NCBI GenBank assembly: GCA_934667465.1
Contig: CAKUMG010000538.1
Coordinates: forward strand, 1-5,050
Length of the DNA stretch: 5,050 bases
Source of the DNA: an uncultured Actinoplanes sp.
GTDB lineage: Bacteria > Actinomycetota > Actinomycetes > Mycobacteriales > Micromonosporaceae
Direction of reading: 5' to 3'
The position numbers were made by a program, and so were the translations under genes. Positions 1 to 5,050 of the stretch are shown here, in pieces. Every line of letters starts with the position of its first letter. Within the stretch, counting starts at the first letter, position 1. The notes beneath the pieces are model-generated. The model saw nothing but the letters and a program-made list of their open reading frames with translations. It did not search any database and was not told where the DNA came from.

Positions 1-62
1 CGCTCGGGCTGTTCGCTCGGGCCGTCCGCTCCGGCCGCGCGGCTTGCGTGGCCGCGCCGTGC

Positions 63-105
63 CGACGCCGGCGGTGCGTCGCCGGGCCGGCCTCTCGTGC
101 CGGCC
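63..105 (-). terminator. Two adjacent hairpins downstream of the methyltransferase gene (candidate terminator)
   Basis: Two perfect inverted repeats lie 66-108 bases past the methyltransferase stop codon. One has 7-bp arms at 85-91 and 99-105 around a 7-nt loop. The other has 6-bp arms at 63-68 and 76-81, also around a 7-nt loop. Neither is followed by a T run in either direction. Actinomycetes often terminate at such hairpins without a U tract, so this is a reasonable but unproven 3' end. In sequence this G+C-rich, hairpins of this size also arise by chance. Confidence 0.4.
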
Positions 106-170
106 GACTCGCGGGTGGGCGGGCCGGCTCGGTCGGTGGGGTCGTCGTGGCCTCGGTCGTGGTGGCCTCG

Positions 171-1064
171 TCAGGGGAGGTGGGTGACGAAGATGGCGGT
201 GCCCGGGAAGAGCTTGCCGCGCAGGGGGCTCCACTGGCCCCAGATCTGGTCGTGGCCGTCCGGCCATTCGGGTTCGATCAGATCGGTGAGGACGAAGCCG
301 GCCGCGACCAGCTCGCGGATGCGGTCGCCCAGGGTGCGATGCTGTTCGACGTAGGTGGGGGTGCCCTCGCCGGTCTGCGCGACGTAGGGCCGGCGGTCGA
401 AGTAGGGGTGGACCGCCAGCAGGCCGTCCTCGCCGGGTTCGTCGAGGAAGACCCAGCGCATCGGGTGGGTGATGGAGAACACCCAGGAGCCGCCGGGGCG
501 CAGGACGCGGGCGACCTCGCGCATCAGGGCCGCCGAGTCCGCGACGAACGGGATGGCGCCGAAGGCCGTGCAGACCACGTCGAAGGCGTCCGTGGCGAAC
601 GGCAGGGCCAGGGCGTCCGCCTGGACCAGCGGCACCTCGACGCCGGAGCGGGCCGCCGCCTCGCGGGCCTGGCGGAGCATGCCGCCGCTGAGGTCCATCG
701 CCACGACGTCGGCGCCCTGGCCGTCGAGCCAGCGGGCGGCCGCCGCGGCGCCGCAGCCCAGCTCGAGGACGCGCTTGCCGCGGACGTCGCCGAGCAGCCG
801 GGCGTCGGCCTCGCGCAGGCCCTCGGGGCACCACACGAAGTCGAGGTCGCCCAGGAACGCGCCGTGCTCCTCCTGGTAGTCGTCGGCGTCGAGGTCCCAC
901 CAGTGCCGGCTGGCGACGCGGCTCTCGTCGTCGGTCACCACCCGGCGCAGCGTCGCGGTCGGGGCGTCCGGGTCGATGCCCAGGAACGTCGCAGCGCCGG
1001 GGCCCGCGGCAGCCGGGTCGTGGGCGGGGGCCGGGCGGTCGGTGGGCGGTTGGGCTTCGATCAC
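171..1064 (-). CDS. Class I SAM-dependent methyltransferase, substrate unknown
   Basis: A 297-residue protein with a Rossmann-type methyltransferase core. Motif I is VLELGCGA at about residues 99-106 and binds the methionine part of SAM. The acidic residue ending strand 2 is D124 (VVAMDLS). QADALALPF (148-156) fits the adenine-contacting motif. FDVVCTAFGAIPFV (161-174) is strand 4, and LRPGG (188-192) is the usual post-motif turn. The C-terminal part (about 195-297) has little recognisable detail and probably shapes the substrate pocket. Residues 1-50 are Pro/Ala-rich and probably flexible. I chose the GTG at 1062-1064 because coding character starts there. The open frame runs back to 1487, but those residues look like translated non-coding DNA. 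No good ribosome site precedes the GTG, whereas TACGGT lies 6 nt upstream, which suits a leaderless mRNA. The gene diverges from rpsA. I recall similar methyltransferases beside rpsA in other actinomycetes, but could not check this. Target small molecule, RNA or protein: unknown. Confidence 0.88.
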   Translation of the reverse strand: MIEAQPPTDRPAPAHDPAAAGPGAATFLGIDPDAPTATLRRVVTDDESRVASRHWWDLDADDYQEEHGAFLGDLDFVWCPEGLREADARLLGDVRGKRVLELGCGAAAAARWLDGQGADVVAMDLSGGMLRQAREAAARSGVEVPLVQADALALPFATDAFDVVCTAFGAIPFVADSAALMREVARVLRPGGSWVFSITHPMRWVFLDEPGEDGLLAVHPYFDRRPYVAQTGEGTPTYVEQHRTLGDRIRELVAAGFVLTDLIEPEWPDGHDQIWGQWSPLRGKLFPGTAIFVTHLP

Positions 1065-1346
1065 GGGGCAACCGTACGGCCGCGGTGTGACACTTGTGCG
1101 CCCGGCGGCGCGGGCGCGCCGGGGCGCGGCGTGAGCGCTGCGGCGTACAGGTGAGGTGTGTCTCTGCTCCGCAGTCGGCCGACGGCTGTCCCGCGCGGTC
1201 CGCCCCGCGCCCGGAAATTGAAGATCAGCGACGTCCGGGAGACGGGTTGGCGACCGTTCCGAGCGGCGCGGGCAGGGACAAAACCGCATATAGCGGCCAT
1301 GATGACGGGTTTCGTCGGAACAATGTGCCTCGGTCCGCAGGAGGGC
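1065..1346. other. Divergent intergenic region, no gene seen
   Basis: This stretch lies between the methyltransferase start and the candidate rpsA promoter. Open frames crossing it on both strands lack family resemblance and are explained by the low frequency of stop codons at this G+C content. A locally A+T-richer patch at about 1275-1325 contains a short inverted repeat, CCGC-ATATA-GCGG (1284-1296), that could be an operator or part of a further promoter. I could not match well-spaced -35 and -10 boxes there on either strand. Confidence 0.5.
1071..1076 (-). promoter_or_regulatory. Candidate -10 element for a leaderless methyltransferase mRNA
   Basis: Read on the minus strand, TACGGT matches the actinobacterial -10 pattern TANNNT and ends 6 nt before the GTG start. 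Transcription would therefore begin at or next to the start codon. I find no convincing -35 hexamer 16-19 bases further upstream. The element sits within the palindrome CCGTACGG (1072-1079), and a small inverted repeat, GTGT-G-ACAC, at 1085-1093 falls in the spacer region. Confidence 0.35.
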
Positions 1347-1377
1347 TTGCAACCTGTGGTAATGCGCACTGTAAGCT
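1347..1377 (+). promoter_or_regulatory. Candidate rpsA promoter
   Basis: TTGCAA at 1347-1352 and TAAGCT at 1372-1377 resemble the -35 and -10 boxes used by the housekeeping sigma factor of actinomycetes. The 19-bp spacer is slightly long. They lie in an A+T-richer part of the intergenic region and point towards rpsA. Transcription starting about 6 nt after the -10 would give a leader of roughly 187 nt before the rpsA ATG, and it would begin at the ATG of the small ORF at 1383. Confidence 0.5.
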
Positions 1378-1382
1378 AGTCG

Positions 1383-1523
1383 ATGCGCTCGCGGATCGTG
1401 TGCCTCGGCAGGGAGCAGGTTCCGCAAGTCGTCTGGTCCAGCATGATTCTGACTCGCCTGATCGCCCGGCTCCACGCTCGTGATCACCGGATGTTCGTGC
1501 TGTGCCCGTCGTCAGGTCCGTGA
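1383..1523 (+). CDS. Candidate leaderless small ORF in the rpsA leader (46 codons)
   Basis: An ATG lies 5 nt after the candidate -10 TAAGCT, so the transcript would start at or beside it. An in-frame TAG at 1377-1379 means the frame cannot start earlier. It runs 46 codons to TGA at 1521-1523 and ends 46 nt before the rpsA ATG. The peptide begins MRSRIVCLGREQVPQ and ends MFVLCPSSGP. It has two cysteines (7 and 41), several arginines and no recognised domain. Counting by hand, G+C by codon position is about 63, 50 and 80 %, the order expected of a real gene in a high-GC actinomycete, although 46 codons is a small sample. If translated, it may be a leader peptide tuning S1 synthesis, or simply a translated leader. 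The main alternative is chance, since stop codons are rare here. I do not recognise the peptide. Confidence 0.35.
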   Translation: MRSRIVCLGREQVPQVVWSSMILTRLIARLHARDHRMFVLCPSSGP

Positions 1524-1554
1524 CGCGCAAGAGACACCACGAAACCATCCGTTC

Positions 1555-1558
1555 GGAG
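1555..1558 (+). promoter_or_regulatory. rpsA ribosome binding site
   Basis: GGAG sits 11 nt before the ATG at 1570. The spacing is a little long but usable, and it supports this ATG over the in-frame GTG at 1480. The GGAGC at 1555-1559 is complementary to GCTCC at 1469-1473 inside the upstream small ORF. A tiny local hairpin (1548-1550 with 1555-1557) can also cover it. Confidence 0.6.
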
Positions 1559-1569
1559 CAACAGTCCAC

Positions 1570-3090
1570 ATGACGAGCAGCATCGAGGCCACCTCGAGCG
1601 CCAACCGGGTCACCGTCGACGATCTCGGCTCGGAGGAAGCATTCCTCGCAGCCATCGACGAGACCATCAAGTACTTCAACGACGGTGACATTGTTGAGGG
1701 CACCGTCGTCAAGGTCGATCGGGACGAGGTCCTGCTCGACATCGGCTACAAGACCGAGGGTGTCATCCCCTCGCGCGAGTTGTCGATCAAGCATGACGTG
1801 GACCCCGCGGAAGTGGTGTCGGTCGGTGACCACATCGAGGCCCTCGTCCTCACCAAGGAGGACAAGGAAGGCCGCCTGATCCTCTCGAAGAAGCGCGCGC
1901 AGTACGAGCGTGCGTGGGGCACCATCGAGAAGATCAAGGAAGACGACGGCGTCGTCCGTGGCTCGGTCATCGAGGTCGTCAAGGGTGGTCTCATCCTCGA
2001 CATCGGCCTCCGCGGCTTCCTCCCGGCCTCGCTGGTCGAGATGCGTCGTGTCCGCGATCTCCAGCCGTACGTCGGCCGTGAGCTCGAGGCGAAGATCATC
2101 GAGCTGGACAAGAACCGCAACAACGTGGTCCTGTCCCGCCGCGCCTGGCTCGAGCAGACCCAGTCCGAGGTCCGCACCGAGTTCCTCAACAAGCTGCAGA
2201 AGGGCCAGGTCCGCAAGGGCGTCGTGTCCTCCATCGTCAACTTCGGTGCCTTCGTGGACCTGGGTGGCGTGGACGGCCTCGTGCACGTCTCGGAGCTCTC
2301 CTGGAAGCACATCGACCACCCGTCCGAGGTCGTCGAGGTCGGCCAGGAGGTCGAGGTCGAGGTGCTCGACGTCGACCTGGACCGCGAGCGCGTCTCGCTG
2401 TCGCTGAAGGCGACCCAGGAAGACCCGTGGCGTCAGTTCGCCCGGACCCACGCGATCAACCAGATCGTGCCGGGCAAGGTCACCAAGCTGGTTCCGTTCG
2501 GTGCGTTCGTCCGCGTCGACGACGGCATCGAGGGCCTGGTGCACATCTCCGAGCTGGCCGAGCGGCACGTCGAGCTGCCCGAGCAGGTCGTCCAGGTGGG
2601 CTCCGACGTCCTCGTCAAGGTCATCGACATCGACCTCGAGCGTCGCCGGATCTCGCTGTCGCTCAAGCAGGCCAACGAGAACTTCGTGGAGGGCGAGGAG
2701 CACTTCGACCCCACCCTCTACGGCATGGCTGCCACGTACGACAACGAGGGCAACTACATCTACCCGGAGGGCTTCGACCCCGAGACGGGCGAGTGGCTCG
2801 AGGGCTTCGACGCGCAGCGCGAGACGTGGGAGAAGCAGTACGCCGACGCCCGCGAGCGCTGGGAGGCCCACACCAAGCAGGTCCAGGCGAGCCGCGAGGC
2901 CGACGCCGAGGCCGCGCTCAACCCGGCCCCGGTCGGCGGCGTGACCTCCTCGTCCTCCTCGTCGTCCTCGACGTCGTCCTCCTCCACGAGCTCGTCCGGC
3001 CCGGCGCGCTCGAACGAGGAGCCGGCCGGCACGCTGGCCACCGACGAGGCCCTCGCCGCTCTGCGCGAGAAGCTCGCCGGAGGCAAGTGA
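1570..3090 (+). CDS. rpsA: 30S ribosomal protein S1
   Basis: A 506-residue cytoplasmic protein that binds mRNA on the small ribosomal subunit and aids initiation. Four S1/OB-fold repeats lie at about residues 38-107, 125-190, 211-279 and 296-367, as usual in actinobacteria (E. coli has six). Repeats 3 and 4 carry the RNA-binding signature GAFV-L/V-GLVHxSEL. After them come a conserved module rich in Tyr, Trp and acidic residues (about 380-433), a charged stretch (434-450), a Ser/Thr tract (459-476) and the terminal helix DEALAALREKLAGG (492-505). The start is set by the family-typical MTSS N-terminus and the GGAG at 1555. By alignment from memory, K306, F310, F313 and R360 correspond to the M. 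tuberculosis RpsA residues reported to contact pyrazinoic acid. Lysine is encoded by AAG throughout, consistent with high expression. S1 represses its own synthesis in E. coli; the long leader here leaves room for similar control, but that is inference. Confidence 0.98.
   Translation: MTSSIEATSSANRVTVDDLGSEEAFLAAIDETIKYFNDGDIVEGTVVKVDRDEVLLDIGYKTEGVIPSRELSIKHDVDPAEVVSVGDHIEALVLTKEDKEGRLILSKKRAQYERAWGTIEKIKEDDGVVRGSVIEVVKGGLILDIGLRGFLPASLVEMRRVRDLQPYVGRELEAKIIELDKNRNNVVLSRRAWLEQTQSEVRTEFLNKLQKGQVRKGVVSSIVNFGAFVDLGGVDGLVHVSELSWKHIDHPSEVVEVGQEVEVEVLDVDLDRERVSLSLKATQEDPWRQFARTHAINQIVPGKVTKLVPFGAFVRVDDGIEGLVHISELAERHVELPEQVVQVGSDVLVKVIDIDLERRRISLSLKQANENFVEGEEHFDPTLYGMAATYDNEGNYIYPEGFDPETGEWLEGFDAQRETWEKQYADARERWEAHTKQVQASREADAEAALNPAPVGGVTSSSSSSSSTSSSSTSSSGPARSNEEPAGTLATDEALAALREKLAGGK
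2944..2997 (+). repeat. Ser/Thr codon tract in the rpsA tail
   Basis: Eighteen successive codons (residues 459-476) encode only serine or threonine, mainly alternating TCC and TCG. On the coding strand this forms a pyrimidine-rich, microsatellite-like stretch. It forms a linker between the conserved module after the fourth S1 repeat and the conserved C-terminal helix. Such tracts are prone to slippage, so length may vary between strains, with multiples of three tolerated. Confidence 0.85.
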
Positions 3091-3116
3091 CCTCAGCCCG
3101 AGCCTGAACCGGCAGT

Positions 3117-3147
3117 CCCGCCCCCGGCCTCACCGCCGGGGCGCGGG
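3117..3147 (+). terminator. First hairpin after rpsA
   Basis: It lies 27 nt after the rpsA stop. Arms CCCGC+CCCCGGC (3117-3128) and GCCGGGG+GCGGG (3135-3147) form 12 base pairs with one bulged C at 3142 and a 6-nt loop. Only TT follows the stem. This fits a short-tailed actinomycete terminator. A weaker hairpin with a bulge lies just downstream at 3161-3179. Confidence 0.55.
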
Positions 3148-3224
3148 TTCGGCCCGGCACCCGCCCCGACGGGGAGCGGCTGACGGGCCCGCCGGATCGA
3201 CCTCGAGCAGGGTCCGGATCCACG

Positions 3225-3270
3225 GAAGCCGCCCATCCACACTGTGCACGGTGTGGGTGGGCGGCTTCTT
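3225..3270 (+). terminator. Strong intrinsic terminator between rpsA and coaE
   Basis: Arms at 3225-3242 and 3251-3268 form an 18-bp stem, perfect apart from one G-U wobble, around the 8-nt loop TGTGCACG. The sequence CTTCTTCG runs out of the stem, giving a short T-rich tail on the plus strand. It stands 135 nt after the rpsA stop and 240 nt before coaE, so it should separate the two genes' transcription. The loop contains the palindrome GTGCAC. The matching A-containing left flank is weak, so strong two-way termination is less likely. Confidence 0.85.
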
Positions 3271-3448
3271 CGTGTACGCGGGGAGCGGCGCGCCCGGCAC
3301 GTCCGCGCGCGCCGAGGATGATGCGGGCGCTGATGCACCGCCGGGGCGGGGCGGCGCCGGGCTCCGATCGGCACTGGGCCGGCGGGGCGGAGCCGGGGCG
3401 GCGGGTGCCGGGCGGGGCCGGGATGCAAGCGTGCGGGGCGATATTTGC

Positions 3449-3463
3449 CGCTGCTGCGCAGCG
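3449..3463. repeat. Short inverted repeat upstream of coaE
   Basis: CGCTGC (3449-3454) and GCAGCG (3458-3463) form a perfect 6-bp inverted repeat with a 3-nt centre, 47 nt before the coaE start. It could be a regulator site near the promoter. The core is simple enough to be chance at this base composition. Confidence 0.25.
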
Positions 3464-3480
3464 ATGACGCACGATGCGGT

Positions 3481-3510
3481 CCGCGGGGTGCCGCGGGGCA
3501 TACTGGGCGC
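3481..3510 (+). promoter_or_regulatory. Candidate leaderless coaE promoter with tandem 10-bp repeat
   Basis: CATACT at 3499-3504 is a -10-like hexamer ending 6 nt before the GTG at 3511, so the mRNA may start at the start codon. No good ribosome site lies at normal spacing. I see no TTGAC-like -35 at the right distance. Instead, two copies of CCGCGGGG (3481-3488 and 3491-3498) stand head to tail exactly 10 bp apart, right against the hexamer, on one face of the helix. Confidence 0.4.
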
Positions 3511-4701
3511 GTGCTCAAGGTGGGGTTGACCGGCGGGATCGGGGCGGGCAAGAGCGCGGTGGCGCGGCGGCTCGCCGAGCTGGGCGCGGTGATCATCGAT
3601 GCCGACCGGCTCGCGCGGGAGGTCGTGGCCGCCGGGACCGAGGGGTTCGAGGCGGTCGTGGCGACGTTCGGGCCGGAGATCGTCAGCGCCGACGGCGAGC
3701 TCGACCGGCCGGCGCTCGGCGCGCGCGTGTTCGCGGACGAGGAGGCCCGGCGGCTGCTGGAGAAGATCATCCACCCTCGGGTACGCGCGCGGACCGCCCA
3801 CCTGACACGCGAGGCGCCCGGCGCGGCGATCGTGGTCAACGACGTGCCGCTGCTGGTCGAGACCGGGCTGGCGCCCACGTACCACCTGGTCGTCGTGGTC
3901 GAGGCGGCCGCGGAGACCCGGATCGGGCGGCTCGTGCGCACCCGCGGCATGAGCGCGGAACAGGCCACCGCCCGGATCGCCGCCCAGGCCGGGGACGAGC
4001 AGCGGCGCGCCGTCGCCGACGTGCTGATCAGCAACGACGGGACGACCGCGGAGCTCCGTGAGCAGGTCACGCGGCTGTGGCATGAGCGCCTGATCCCGTA
4101 CGAGCGGAATCTCCGCCACCGCCGGCACGCCCCCGGTGACAGCCGGCTCCTGATCGTGCCGCCCGACCCGGAATGGCCGGCCCAGGCGCGGCGGATCATC
4201 GGCCGGATCGAGCATGCGCTGCGGCCGGGGGCCGGATCGGGTGGCGTCTCTCACATCGGTTCGACGGCGGTGCCCGGGCTGCCCGCCAAGGACCTGATCG
4301 ACCTCATGCTCGCGGTGCCCACCCTTGAAGAGGCCGACCGGATCGCCGCCGCGCTCGGCGGGGCGGGACTGCCGCGCCGTACGGGGGAGTGGTTCGACAA
4401 CGCGCGCGGCGTGCCCGGCCTGACCTGGCCCAAGAGGCTGCACGGCGGCGCCGACCCGGGGCGCTCGGTGAACCTGCACGTGCGGGTGCTCGGGTCGCCC
4501 GGGTGGCGGTTCGCGCTGCTGATGCGCGACCACCTGCGGGCGGAGCCGGCGGCGCGCGACGAGTATGCGGCCGCAAAAGAGAAGTGGGCGGCGGCGCATC
4601 CGGACGTGGCCGCCTACGCGGAGGCGAAAGAGCCGTGGTTCGACGCGGAGGCCGAGGCCGCTCACGAGTGGGCCGAGAAGACGGGGTGGCAGCCGGGGTG
4701 A
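3511..4701 (+). CDS. coaE: Dephospho-CoA kinase fused to a GrpB/UPF0157 domain
   Basis: A 396-residue cytosolic protein. The N-terminal part (about 1-200) is dephospho-CoA kinase, which phosphorylates the 3'-hydroxyl of dephospho-CoA with ATP, the last step of coenzyme A synthesis. It shows the P-loop GLTGGIGAGKS (5-15), the IDAD motif (29-32), HPR (88-90), NDVPLLVE (110-117), RLVRTRGMS (140-148) and the late R-rich ADVLISNDG (169-177). Residues about 212-396 are a GrpB-like, nucleotidyltransferase-fold domain with HIGSTAVPGLPAKDLIDLML (248-267) and the ending AKEPWF...EWA..GW.P. This fusion is usual in actinobacteria; M. tuberculosis CoaE (Rv1631, about 407 residues) has it, and there its C-terminal half has been reported to assist folding. 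D264 is kept, but the second acidic position of a classical nucleotidyltransferase D-x-D/E is M266, so activity is doubtful. The GTG at 3511 starts exactly at the family's conserved N-terminus. Full length, no frameshift. Confidence 0.96.
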   Translation: MLKVGLTGGIGAGKSAVARRLAELGAVIIDADRLAREVVAAGTEGFEAVVATFGPEIVSADGELDRPALGARVFADEEARRLLEKIIHPRVRARTAHLTREAPGAAIVVNDVPLLVETGLAPTYHLVVVVEAAAETRIGRLVRTRGMSAEQATARIAAQAGDEQRRAVADVLISNDGTTAELREQVTRLWHERLIPYERNLRHRRHAPGDSRLLIVPPDPEWPAQARRIIGRIEHALRPGAGSGGVSHIGSTAVPGLPAKDLIDLMLAVPTLEEADRIAAALGGAGLPRRTGEWFDNARGVPGLTWPKRLHGGADPGRSVNLHVRVLGSPGWRFALLMRDHLRAEPAARDEYAAAKEKWAAAHPDVAAYAEAKEPWFDAEAEAAHEWAEKTGWQPG

Positions 4702-5050
4702 GCCGGGCGTTCGCTGGGCGCTGGGGCTGACTGGCGGCGCTGCCTGTGCGGCGGTGTTGCGTGACCGGTGGCGATGCCCCGCGGACGGGTCTGTCCGGCG
4801 CACTTTCTCGGGCGCGGCCGGAGGGCGGCTTTGCCCGGCGTGGCGACCCGGCTGGGCGTGGCGGCTTGGCTCGGAGATGCGAAGGGGCGCTCGCGGCGGC
4901 CGGTCGCACGGTGTGGCGCGACCACGCGGGGCGCGCTCGCCGGGCGCGGGGCCCGGGGCTGCGACTCCGGTTCCGCCCGGGGCGCCGCGTGGTGGAGCCG
5001 GCCGGGCGGCAGGCCGCCGCGAGCGACCTACCCGGCCAGCGTAGGACCGG
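4702..5050. other. Non-coding G+C-rich stretch after coaE
   Basis: I see no convincing gene in these 349 bases on either strand. Open frames exist but show no family resemblance, and they run on from shadow frames of coaE. A weak terminator candidate lies at 4782-4797 (CGGAC-GGGTCT-GTCCG), with ACTTTCT a few bases downstream. Other hairpins are GGTCGC/GCGACC at 4902-4923 and CCTAC/GTAGG at 5027-5045. GCCCGGGGC occurs twice (4951-4959 and 4975-4983). The last hairpin, at the window edge, may belong to a feature beyond it. Confidence 0.45.
4782..4797 (+). terminator. Weak terminator candidate after coaE
   Basis: A 5-bp stem (4782-4786 with 4793-4797) around a 6-nt loop lies 80 nt after the coaE stop. 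It can be extended by two pairs across a bulge at 4798, and a short T-rich stretch follows at about 4804-4808. It is the best candidate I found for the coaE 3' end, but it is far weaker than the hairpins after rpsA. Confidence 0.22.

Noticed and set aside
1..22. Direct repeat CGCTCGGGC at 1-9 and 14-22
   Set aside because: Two nine-base copies in very G+C-rich DNA at the window edge are not enough to call an element.
48..1154. A 368-residue open frame on the plus strand across the methyltransferase
   Set aside because: It overlaps the methyltransferase fully in antisense, and the Ala/Gly/Arg-rich product matches nothing.
1284..1296. CCGC-ATATA-GCGG as a promoter -10 or operator
   Set aside because: The inverted repeat is real but short, and no -35 lies at the right spacing on either strand. 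It is noted only in the intergenic description.
1065..1487. N-terminal extension of the methyltransferase to an upstream start
   Set aside because: The added residues have no coding character and would cover the rpsA promoter. The GTG at 1062-1064 fits better.
1480..1569. N-terminal extension of RpsA to the in-frame GTG at 1480
   Set aside because: The family starts at MTSS, and the GGAG at 1555 serves the ATG at 1570.
1225..2871. A 548-residue open frame antisense to rpsA
   Set aside because: It is a mirror of the rpsA codon pattern. The product is a run of Leu/Val/Asp with no family resemblance, and rpsA is certain on the other strand.
3251..3529. A 92-residue ORF beginning inside the terminator stem
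   Set aside because: It starts in the 3' arm of a strong hairpin, has no ribosome site and gives a Gly/Ala/Arg-rich product.
3130..4803. A 557-residue open frame antisense to coaE
   Set aside because: It crosses the strong terminator and the whole of coaE. Its Arg/Pro/Gly-rich product is typical of shadow translation.
1..5050. A novel defence, mobile or biosynthetic system
   Set aside because: All three clear genes are housekeeping or common families in a familiar arrangement. I saw no transposase, integrase, toxin-antitoxin pair, CRISPR repeats or biosynthetic domains.

Overview
This is a high-GC actinomycete chromosomal window. Very high G+C, strong third-position G/C bias, GTG starts, a four-S1-domain RpsA and a CoaE fused to a GrpB-like domain all point to Actinomycetota. 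The RpsA text looks most like the Streptosporangiales/Streptomycetales type, but the family cannot be fixed from this window alone. The content is mostly core housekeeping, and I see no mobile element, CRISPR array, rRNA or tRNA.

Layout. Bases 1-170 are non-coding and hold two adjacent hairpins downstream of the first gene. Bases 171-1064 (minus) encode a class I SAM-dependent methyltransferase of unknown substrate. Bases 1065-1569 are the divergent intergenic region. It carries a candidate rpsA promoter (1347-1377), and immediately behind it a short ORF (1383-1523) that would be translated leaderless. Bases 1570-3090 (plus) are rpsA, ribosomal protein S1, with four S1 repeats, the conserved actinobacterial C-terminal module, a Ser/Thr-only tract and a conserved terminal helix. 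Bases 3091-3510 hold at least two terminator-type hairpins (3117-3147 and the very strong 3225-3268) and then the coaE promoter region. Bases 3511-4701 (plus) are coaE, dephospho-CoA kinase fused to a C-terminal GrpB/UPF0157 domain. Bases 4702-5050 hold no convincing gene, only G+C-rich sequence with short repeats and weak hairpins.

Function. RpsA supports mRNA binding and translation, and CoaE makes the last step of coenzyme A synthesis. They face the same way but are separated by strong terminators, so they are probably separate transcription units, with the methyltransferase diverging from both. All three transcription units have a -10-like hexamer 5-6 nt before a start codon and no good Shine-Dalgarno at that start, which suggests leaderless initiation for the methyltransferase, for the small ORF ahead of rpsA, and for coaE.

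The least explained signal is the 46-codon leaderless ORF in the rpsA leader. It shows a coding-like G+C pattern by codon position (about 63/50/80 %), and it overlaps a sequence able to pair with the rpsA Shine-Dalgarno. It is a candidate leader peptide for S1 control, not a demonstrated one.
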